Below are positions 1-6,794 of a stretch of DNA of 13,613 bases, piece by piece (within the stretch, counting starts at the first letter, position 1; each line of letters starts with the position of its first letter). The notes under the pieces are model-generated. The model had not been told where the DNA came from. It worked only from the letters and a program-made list of their open reading frames with translations, and made no database searches. Location: assembly GCA_024196135.1 (NCBI GenBank), contig JAMQCK010000951.1, positions 1 through 13,613 on the forward strand. The letters run 5' to 3'. The position numbers and the translations under genes were made by a program. This DNA is from Pleurotus ostreatus/Saccharomyces cerevisiae fusant (lineage: Eukaryota > Opisthokonta).

Positions 1-216
1 GGGGGGGAGGACGAGCGAGGGGGATGAGAATGAGAGCCGGGTAGTTCGTCTTTGGGTTGAGGAGGAGCGGGAGGTGACGAGTGGGAGAAGGGAAGGGAAG
101 GAAAAGCAGGGGGAGGGGAGTACGAGTACGAAAGGAAGGAGGGAGGGGAGGATGCGAAGAACGAAAGAAATAAGAGAGATGTCAAGGGGGAAAGGGGAGG
201 AGGGTAGGGAACTCAC

Positions 217-381
217 CGAAAGTCAAAAGAAGTGCAAGAGGGGGGCGCGGGAACGGCGCCTTCGCGCTCGCCGACCCCCGCCCCTTCGCCCGAACGTGGT
301 GTCCGCGTCGCCGTCGCGATATCTGCGTCGCTTGTCGCGATATTCGCGGCGCCCCGCGAAAATCTTCGTGTACATCGGCGA
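217..381 (-). other. Candidate minus-strand internal exon with TCGCGATAT repeats
   Basis: On the minus strand GATGCTAACTTGGTCAACAG gives a textbook branch site and acceptor ending at 382, and TTTCG/GTGAGT gives a strong donor starting at 216. The 165-nt exon between is open in one frame (VADVHEDFRGAPRISRQATQ onward), but no family is recognised. A possible upstream donor is GTGAGT at 822, which would make a 441-nt pyrimidine-rich intron. Two copies of GTCGCGATAT lie at 313-322 and 334-343. Confidence 0.35.
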
Positions 382-447
382 CTGTTGACCAAGTTAGCAT
401 CGTTTCGATTGTGAAGTGGGGCAGGGAGGGAAAAGAGACGCGAAGAA

Positions 448-473
448 GGGGGAGGGGGAGAGGGAGGTGAGGG
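448..473 (+). other. G-quadruplex-type motif
   Basis: G-runs of 5, 5, 3 and 3 separated by short loops (1-6 nt) satisfy the G3+N1-7 rule. It lies within the purine-rich block. Confidence 0.5.
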
Positions 474-520
474 CGAGGAACATGCGAAAAACAAGTAGAA
501 AGGGGGTGGGAACAAAAGAA

Positions 521-548
521 GGGAGGGAGGGGGAAGAAGGGGGAGGGT
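521..548 (+). other. G-quadruplex-type motif
   Basis: GGGAGGGAGGGGG, a five-base loop, then GGGGGAGGG give five G-runs within 28 nt. This is the best G4 candidate of the window by eye. Confidence 0.55.
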
Positions 549-1165
549 AGGTCAGGAATCAACGAGAAATTCCAAATAAAAGAAGAGGGAGGGGCGAGAA
601 ATATCGGAGGGGGGCGAAGGATGGGGGAGGGCAAGGGGAGGCTGGAGAGAGATGTACACTGACTGATGAAAAAAAAACACGACGAAGGGGGCAGAGGAGG
701 AGAGTGCCCCCACCCAACGCATGCGCAGGTCGATGCGCTACCCCCTTCCCCTCCCGCCCATTTCCTAGCCAACCGACGCTTCGCCGCGTCCCCCTTCGAC
801 CCCTTCTCATGTACGAACTCACGCCTTACCCACGGTTTCCCGGGCTCGAGAATCACGTAGGGCAGCGGCACGACAGGTACATGGTCAAGGGCGATGGGGG
901 AGGGTAAGGGAGACGGATGGTGGTGGGCGGAGGGGTAGGGTTAGCGAGACCGTCCGCCCTCGACGGCCTTATATGGATGTCAGCCATGGGAAGGGGGCGG
1001 AGGTAGGTGCCACGTACCCCAATGACCCCATCGTGCAAGTGGACCTGGGTTCCTGTAACGAGAGGTTAGTCCACGAGCAAGGGAGGAGGAGCGGGGGGAA
1101 GGAGTAGGTGGGTGGGGGGAGAAGAAGGAAGGAGGGGAAGGGGGAGGGGGAGATTAGGGTTAGAC

Positions 1166-1531
1166 GTGTCAAGGGTGGCGCGTACTTAGCTCGAATCTGC
1201 AGCGGGGTAAGCTCGCGGCTCCGCGCTCGATCTCGCATCCTGAACTCACGGGAAAGTCGTGTCCACGCGTTCAGTCCGCTGGCATCGCGCGAGCCTGCGG
1301 GTCGCGTCGTCGTGGCCGCCGACGCTGAGGTCGTCTGCCATCGTACAGGCGCGCCCGCTGGTCTGCGCTCGCGAACGGACCTCGCGCGCAGTCTCATCCG
1401 AGGGCATGCGATTTCCATCGCGCCGGCGCGTAGGTGTATGTATGCGCGTATTTTACCGTTGCCGGCCGTCTCACTGTGTCGACCGAGTGCGTAGGGTACA
1501 CCGTGGACGACTGTCCTCGTTGTCCCCGCCG

Positions 1532-1566
<35 letters not shown>

Positions 1567-1891
1567 CGCGACCGGGGGCGGGAGAAGAGGGCGGGAGGTG
1601 TTGGCGGGTGACAGGGCGGGAGAAGGATTTGCGGCGTCCTTCCGCGTTGGGATCCTCACGCGGATCCGCCTGCGCCGTGCCTCCGACCGCCCACACGCGT
1701 CCATGCGCGCCCACAAGCGTCATGCGGGCCTGCGACTGGCGTCTGGGGAGTCTCTGAGCCGTAAGGATAGCTAGGGGATCGTATAGTACTCGCAAGAAGC
1801 TTAGTAACCAAGTCAGGGCCGCGACGGTTGGAACTGCTCGAGCCTGAGTCCCCAAGCGCGAGCGGCTTGCAAAAGACGGCGCGGTCGTAGT
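1166..1891. other. GC-rich stretch with no supported gene
   Basis: Several ORFs overlap on both strands, but none has a family motif and their Arg-rich sequence reflects CG-rich triplets. Besides the CGA microsatellite I see no landmark. It may be the distal part of the minus-strand transcript. Confidence 0.5.
1533..1565 (+). repeat. (CGA)11 trinucleotide microsatellite
   Basis: Eleven perfect copies of CGA in a row. The ORFs through it read polyArg, polyAsp/Thr or polyVal depending on frame and strand, all consistent with a noncoding microsatellite. Confidence 0.95.
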
Positions 1892-1946
1892 CTACATTAG
1901 TTCAGTACCCGGATATACCACGAAATGAGACGTACTTCCACGACGA

Positions 1947-2180
1947 TTAACACACACACACACGGCGCCTGTTTGCGACGAGCGCAGGCGGCGGGTCGCT
2001 CGGGATCAATGGCAACCTACTCGCCAGGTTCGGTGCTTCAAGTAGTCTGGCTTGGTGGTCTCGATAGGCGGGGCGTGCGGCGGCGGCAGCCTGAGCACGA
2101 AGCTGCCTGCGTGTTAGTTCAGGAATTGAAGCACGAGTCAAAGGCGTACCTCACCTTGCTTGCTCGACGTAGATATCCAT
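1947..2180 (-). CDS. Possible 61-aa small protein across two exons
   Basis: With intron 2107-2154 removed, an ATG at 2180 reads 2180-2155 then 2106-1947, ending TAA just after a CA/TG microsatellite. It contains ARPAYRDHQARL, related in frame to the repeat of the 72-aa candidate upstream on the same transcript. The composition (Ala, Arg, Pro) is typical of chance ORFs in GC-rich DNA, so support is weak. Confidence 0.15.
1950..1963 (+). repeat. (AC)7 dinucleotide microsatellite
   Basis: Seven AC units next to GGCGCC. On the minus strand this is the TG run just before the TAA of the 61-aa candidate ORF. Confidence 0.9.
2051..2083 (+). repeat. Diverged partial third copy of the unit
   Basis: CTTGGTGGTCTCGATAGGCG and following bases match the start of copies A and B. 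The downstream half is too diverged to align by eye. It sits in the last large exon of the minus-strand transcript, 295 nt before copy A. Confidence 0.5.
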
Positions 2181-2334
2181 TTCAAGATGCGGTAGGTAGC
2201 GCCGAGGCGTCCGGCAAGGGTTCTACGCAAGCGGCAAATCAGTAAAACATCGAGAAATCGAGTCGACGAGCTTACCTTGATCCAGTCTTGCCGGATTATC
2301 AAGAACTGATGGATGCGACGTCTTGAGTATCGAT

Positions 2335-2699
2335 TTAACGTTGGGGTTGGTGGTCTCGAGTGGCGTGGAATGCGGCGATGCGTTCAAGAAGGCTATATCG
2401 GTAGAAGAATTGAGCATAAACAGCGATCAGCTGGGTGCCAAAGCGGTAGAGGCAACGAGGACGTACCTGCAGCGCTTTGAGCACAGCACTCCAAACCAAG
2501 TTGACGTCGCACCTTGCAAGGTGACCGAACGATGGGGTTGGTGGCCTCGAGTGGCGTGGAGTGCGACGATGAAGACCGCTATTTCTTCAGAGAAACCGAG
2601 CATAGAGAGCGATTAGCCTGGTTTTGAAATGAAAGAGAATGATAACGTACCTGAATCACGCAGAGCGCGGCGCTTCAAGCAAAAACAACGCCGCCTCAT
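2335..2699 (-). CDS. Possible 72-aa small protein across three exons
   Basis: If introns 2579-2650 and 2393-2466 are removed, an ATG at 2699 opens a frame through 2699-2651, 2578-2467 and 2392-2335, giving 219 nt with a TAA stop. The product begins MRRRCFCLKRR. It carries two copies of an internal repeat, ALHATRGHQPHR and AFHATRDHQPQR, in the same frame although on different exons. No family is recognised. Arginine richness and short length mean chance is a real alternative. Confidence 0.2.
2346..2475 (+). repeat. Duplicated exon-intron unit, copy A
   Basis: Shares long blocks with copy B 191 nt downstream: GTTGGTGGTCTCGAGTGGCG, then a GCATAAACAGCGATCAGC block, then CGTACCTG, which is a minus-strand donor. 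The unit therefore includes part of an exon and the 74-nt intron beside it. A diverged third relative lies at 2051-2083. Confidence 0.75.
2537..2660 (+). repeat. Duplicated exon-intron unit, copy B
   Basis: Counterpart of copy A with GTTGGTGGCCTCGAGTGGCG, GCATAGAGAGCGATTAGC and CGTACCTG in the same order. Its minus-strand intron is 72 nt. The spacing of landmarks is kept to within a few bases. Confidence 0.75.
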
Positions 2700-3214
2700 T
2701 AGACAAGGCCGGCGAAACCAGTGGCCTATCGCTGCTCCAACCCCAGCCAGTCAGTCGCCAGCGATCCGCAACGCGTCCTTCGAGGTTGACAGACGCCGCG
2801 CATCGCCCTGCCCAGCCAAGACGAAAATAACTAGACAAAGGGTCAGCAGTAAATCGAGCAAATAAAGAAGTAGACGACGTGCTTACCAGTGTCGCAACGA
2901 TCCTGACGACGCGTCGAGAATGCGCAGTCAAAGGTTACGACGCGCGGGTCTTAGCGCAACGTAAGCCAGGGATCGCAGCCCTGAAGATATAGTAGTACGA
3001 GCTTGAACCAGAATATGAAAGACGAGTACTCACCGAAGCCGCAATCAGCAGTCGGATAGCACGAAAGTCAGAAGATATCCTCCAGCGTCGGTAAAGCAGG
3101 CCTCAGTCGGAAAGAAATCCCTGGTGATGAGAAGAGTAGACGCGCTAGAAGTAAATGAAATTGAGCGAGATTAGGGAGGGTGCAATCATTGAAGACGCAC
3201 CTATAGCGGCAGAA

Positions 3215-3231
3215 GCGTCGCAAAGCGACGC
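3215..3231. other. Short perfect hairpin GCGTCGC-aaa-GCGACGC
   Basis: A seven-base-pair GC-rich stem with a three-base loop inside the 53-nt exon 3201-3253 of the candidate spliced RNA. Confidence 0.5.
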
Positions 3232-3522
3232 TCAAGCAGTGAGCGAAGTGAGACTGCTCAACAATTGTCAGCAAAGCGCGGTAAGACGAGATAGACCTTA
3301 CTACTCACAGTTGAAGGCCAATGCAGTCAGCGTCGTCGAGTCGCGGTAAGGGACCGCGAAGACGAATAGAGGGGATAGTAGAGCCTGCAATGTAGTCAGC
3401 AGAAAATGATAGAAGAAAAGTAGAGGTCAGATTCACGAATGAGATTGAAAGGGAAGCAGGGGAATGGGAGGATAGGAAAGTCGGCAGGAGGCCGATGTCG
3501 AATCCAGCACCATCCCCCAGCT

Positions 3523-3528
3523 CTTATA
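3523..3528 (-). promoter_or_regulatory. TATA box for the minus-strand spliced transcript
   Basis: The minus strand reads GGGGTATAAGAGC here. It lies about 85 nt before the first inferred donor (3436), so a start near 3495 would give a short first exon. The position agrees with the independent run of splice signals downstream. Confidence 0.45.
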
Positions 3529-3938
3529 CCCCTCGTACCCTCCGCCGCTCCACGGACCTTTCGTAACGCAGGCTAATCCTTGCCAGCGAGGGCCAAAAAT
3601 TCAGGGGAGACATCAGAAATGCGCTCCTCTCGCCGAACGCCGTCGAACACCCTCCTACCACCTTCCTACCAACAGAACGCCGCCCACCCTGAGCCCCAAA
3701 CTTCTGCCATCAGATGCGTGTACGTCAGCTCCACCTGAGTGATCGAGCGCGGGCTTGTGCCGGTTCCAGGGTGGAAGATTTGGCAGGGTGGGCGCTCGAG
3801 GCGGATGAGCTGTCCCGCTCGTTCCCGGCGAGGAGAGGGCGAATGGATGGCATTCAAGGTCGACGTATCGTTCGAGAGAGCAGGGCACAATTTCCACGCG
3901 GTCCGCGAGCGGTCAACGCAGCCGTCGACCCTCGGATT

Positions 3939-4453
3939 CTGTCGGTGGCGCGCAAATGCGCGGTTTGCGTCGTTAGCGCTCGTCCCTGCGCGACCGCACC
4001 CCAGAAATTGCGGGATTGCGGAGTAATTACTCACCTCGTCATCCTCCAGGTGTCGTCCGAGCCATAGTGTCCACCCGCAGAGAGTAGTCGCTGTCGAGTC
4101 GAACCTGTCGCGTGGCTCGCCACTGACTCCATTTGGAAGGCTTTCAGATAGAAACGGCGGCGGCGCGAGGCGTCGTTGATTCCTCGCTCCGACTGCATTC
4201 CGGAGGTGACTCCGGGTGCTCTACATGCGAATTTTCGGTCTTCCTGCTGTTCCTTGCGTTCTATCCATTTTCGTGCGATTGCGAGCAGGAGCGCGCTAGC
4301 GCTTGCCTGCACATCCTTCCTGTTCGACCGCCGACTGAACGCCGTCTGCTCGTCGGCAAATATTCCGACCTCAGGGATAAGATCCGGGGTGTGGAGCGGG
4401 GGCTACGCGAGGTCAGTTTCGCGCGAAAGGTGGTCGAAGGTGGTTGTGTTCAC
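3939..4453 (-). ncRNA. Further minus-strand splice signals (two introns)
   Basis: Intron 4403-4453 (51 nt) has donor GTGAAC, a CTGAC branch and a TAG acceptor. Intron 3939-4034 (96 nt) starts with the strong donor GAG/GTGAGTAA, has a CTAAC site and ends GACAG. The 368-nt exon between them (4035-4402) is open in one frame throughout (PPLHTPDLIPEVGIFADEQ onward). However, the previous exon ends in TAG in the joining phase and the next stops soon after, so a coding gene is not established. Confidence 0.3.
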
Positions 4454-5360
4454 CTAGGACGAGCGGTCCAGATTCTGAATTATTCGTGTCAGGCCCGGTG
4501 GTGTTGATAGCGTGGTCGGTATGGTAGGGCAGTATCGAGTATGTATGTAGGTCGGTCACGCCTGAATAGCGAGAAGCGCCATTGTAGGCCGTGGTCCAGG
4601 TTCGCGTCGGTAAGCGCCGAAGGCGCTTGTCGCGTTGTCGGCTTTGCAGAGTTGCGCGGTTGCTGGCTCGACGGCCTGGAAATGGGGGAAAGGTCAGTGA
4701 GACGTCCGCGGAGACCGTAACCTAATCCTCGTAATTTGCTCCTTCCCCTTGTTCATGAGCCCTCACGGCGCAGGGAACGGCGACCATTCGTGCGATTTTG
4801 AGTGTCGGTGCAAGCTGCGTGTAAAATGTATAGATCGTATCATATCCTATCCTACTTACGAGCGCGCGGTGGGGCCCCGCCGCGCTTGCCGTGCGCATCC
4901 TTGAGTCGCATTCGTGCTCCGCCCGTGATCTGGTGTTCAAGCGTCATTCCCTCAATCGCAGCTCTTTCAGTCTCCATTTTCCTAGCACTCTGATCGTGTC
5001 TTAATTGCAGATCTCGTCGAGTATCGCCCCCGCGCGCCGGAGTACATGGCGGGAAGTTCCAAGCGCGACAAGTGCGACAGCGACACGGTGGGAGTATGGC
5101 GGGCAGAAGCGCGACCGTGATGGGAGGAGACAAGCGCCGCACCGGTGGCCGGCCCGACCTTGGGCGCTTATTCCGCGTGGGCGGAAATAATTGATCGCGG
5201 CGCGTGTCGCTTGCTTTCCGTGTCCATGTCGCCTTCCGTCGACCCCATTCCTGTTTTGCCCTCGGCTGCGTCGTGGAGGGTCGTGCGTCGTCGAGGGTCG
5301 TTTGTGCGTTGTCGTCGTGTCTCGCACAAGCTCCTTCTCTCAGTCCACTCCATTGCTTCA
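4454..5360. other. GC-rich stretch, no supported gene
   Basis: ORFs on both strands overlap heavily; the 243-residue minus ORF at 4852-5583 has no recognisable motif. One strong isolated minus-strand donor, CTC/GTAAGT, starts at 4859. I see nothing else firm apart from the hairpin at 4612-4628. Confidence 0.5.
4612..4628. other. Short perfect hairpin AAGCGCC-gaa-GGCGCTT
   Basis: A seven-base-pair stem with a three-base loop. No U-run follows on either strand, so it is not a terminator of bacterial type; role unknown. Confidence 0.45.
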
Positions 5361-5500
5361 TCTCGAGCTTCTCCGAGTCTCGTTCAACTCGTTCGACTCT
5401 CGTTCGACACCTTGGACTTTTGTTCGACACCTCCCAACCTTGCACGAGTCCTCCGACCCTCGATTGACGCCTCTCAACCTCACACGAGTCCTCCAATCCA
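5361..5500 (+). repeat. Degenerate tandem repeat with 20-nt period, seven units
   Basis: Units at 5361, 5381, 5401, 5421, 5441, 5461 and 5481 are each 20 nt and share the pattern YGTTCGACACCTYSNACYYT or its variants (CGTTCGACACCTTGGACTTT, TGTTCGACACCTCCCAACCT). Every second late unit shows CACGAGTCCTCC, giving a 40-nt higher-order period. The tract is pyrimidine-rich on the + strand. Confidence 0.7.
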
Positions 5501-6336
5501 CACAAGCAGCATTTCTGTTCCTGTCCCCACCAACCGTTGACTCGTATGAACCCGCTGACCCTTTTGACCCTCCGATCACCCATCTTTCTTCGGAAGCGTC
5601 CTACAGCCCTCTGTATACCCTGTAGCCATTCTGTTCTCTGCTCTTCTTACCTGCTCTACACTACATACCATACCTTACTCATGTACTCTCCTACAACTTG
5701 AGATGACCATCTCGCTCTTGTATCTTGTCTCTGTGTATTCCCTCGACTCCATAGCATTCACCCCTCTCTATCTCGAGGACTCGTAAGCTCCGTCTCACAC
5801 AATTCCACCTCGGCAACATCTCGCCCCGCTCACAATGCTTACGTTCTGATCAAGTGCTTCCTGCCATCACCACCTCGCTCCAGACACCACTGCTTCCCTT
5901 TGAACTTGACACGACTTCTCGCCATGAGTCCCGTTGTGTCTTGATCATTGTTGAGTTGCTCATCCTTTCGAGCAATCAAGCAAGTCCTTCGTCACTTTCA
6001 GCAACCTCAAGCTCGTATTAGCTTCAACATCCAGTCCGTCGTCACTTTCATTAACTTATTCTACCCTGTCGAGTACTCGTAGCACTACCCAGCAATCAAA
6101 TTTGATGCAATCTGCCCTAGCTCGAACCTGTAATCGAAGCTGCTGCGGCTTCCCTGCAAAGATGTGTGATCTGTGCAGGGCAACTCGGGATAAGCCCCTG
6201 CGCGCGAGGTTAGAGGGCAGGCGGCAATTGCCGAGAATCTGTCCCACGGAAAACGGAGAGGCATGGAGGTCGAAGGAAGGGGTCCGAGAGCACGAGAAAG
6301 CACAGAGAGAATAAGTAGGGCAGCCGGAGCAATCTA
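5501..6336. other. Pyrimidine-rich noncoding stretch
   Basis: No convincing ORF. CT-rich composition on the + strand resembles fungal promoter or leader DNA. Isolated splice-like sites occur on both strands (minus GAGCAG/GTAAGA near 5650, plus CTC/GTAAGC near 5780), but I could not pair them into a model. Confidence 0.5.
5983..6050 (+). repeat. 18-nt direct repeat, copies 50 nt apart
   Basis: AGTCCTTCGTCACTTTCA at 5983-6000 and AGTCCGTCGTCACTTTCA at 6033-6050 differ at one base. Purpose unknown. Confidence 0.8.
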
Positions 6337-6794
6337 GTTTTTATCCGAGGCCAGTCAAGGGAGAACTGCAGGATCTCGACAGCAAAGTGAAGCGAGAGTG
6401 GACTTGCAATCCATAACATTTTTGGCGAAACGTCGTCGCTCATTGGCCGGCACTCGCCCAACAACGCACGAACACGGTGGCGCGGGTGGCGCGGGTCGCG
6501 TTGTGGGTCCGCGCCATCAACGTCATGCGTCGATCGACCATCGGCCCGACTCTCCGAGGAGGCGGCGGCGGGCAGCGGCAGGCAGCGTCAGGGCAAGGGG
6601 ACGGCGTGCTGTCAGCTGCAGGCGGGCAGAGCGGGCTCCATCGCCTCAGATGCACCGTCGAGACAGACGCGGGAGGAGGCTATGCCCATGCCTCTCCGCC
6701 TTCGTCTGACGGTTCGGACGAAGAGGCGGCTCAACGCGTCTTTGCCGAATTTGGTCTGGTCATTGTACTTCTTGTCCTCGACCTCCACCAAGAA
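6337..6794. promoter_or_regulatory. Probable ATG11 promoter/5' UTR, possibly divergent
   Basis: A minus-facing TATA-like ATAAAAAC lies at 6337-6344 with a CT-rich start-like stretch after it. ATTGG (CCAAT on the minus strand) is at 6442-6446. The CT-rich stretch just before the ATG11 start (about 6700-6794) looks like its leader; no + strand TATA is seen. Upstream ATGs at 6682 and 6688 would open a frame overlapping the ATG11 start if transcripts begin earlier. Confidence 0.4.

Larger units (their letters stand above)
1..1165. other. Polypurine (GA-rich) block on the + strand
   Basis: Long stretches at about 1-240, 415-650, 880-945 and 1080-1155 are almost pure G and A on the + strand. Seen from the minus strand they are polypyrimidine, and could be intron tracts of minus-strand transcripts. 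Apart from the candidate exon at 217-381 no gene is supported here; the long minus ORF at 182-871 has the composition of translated CT repeats. Confidence 0.7.
1892..3495 (-). ncRNA. Candidate densely spliced noncoding or smORF transcript
   Basis: Read on the minus strand, ten consecutive introns can be drawn: 3385-3436, 3254-3308, 3145-3200, 2981-3033, 2831-2886, 2579-2650, 2393-2466, 2223-2275, 2107-2154 and 1892-1935. Donors are GTGAGT, GTGCGT, GTAAGC, GTACGT or similar. Several have CTGAC or CTAAC 8-15 nt before a YAG acceptor (for example CTGAC then GAGCAG in 3254-3308). Lengths of 44-74 nt match the introns of ATG11. A TATA box sits at 3523-3528. The exons do not join into a long ORF: exons 3034-3144 and 2887-2980 each carry stops in all three frames, so a noncoding RNA, a smORF mRNA or a decayed gene are the options. 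The last intron (44 nt) is the weakest, the 5' end is inferred from the TATA box, and no 3' end is seen. Confidence 0.5.

Noticed and set aside
182..871. 229-residue minus-strand ORF
   Set aside because: Most of it is translated CT-rich repeat (Pro/Leu/Ser/Phe runs), and strong splice sites within it argue against one continuous coding exon.
936..1163. Telomere-like TAGGGTTAG and TTAGGGTTAG
   Set aside because: Only one to two repeat units each, within G/A-rich DNA where they can arise by chance; not evidence of a telomere.
1434..1757. ORFs through the CGA repeat (polyArg, polyVal)
   Set aside because: These are simply the microsatellite read in different frames; there is no supporting motif or splice structure.
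4852..5583. 243-residue minus-strand ORF
   Set aside because: No recognisable domain, Arg-rich composition typical of chance frames, overlapping equally long frames on the other strand, and a strong donor near its end.
1..6336. Transposon or retroelement remnant
   Set aside because: I looked for long terminal repeats, terminal inverted repeats and transposase or reverse-transcriptase motifs in the ORFs and saw none; only short local repeats are present.
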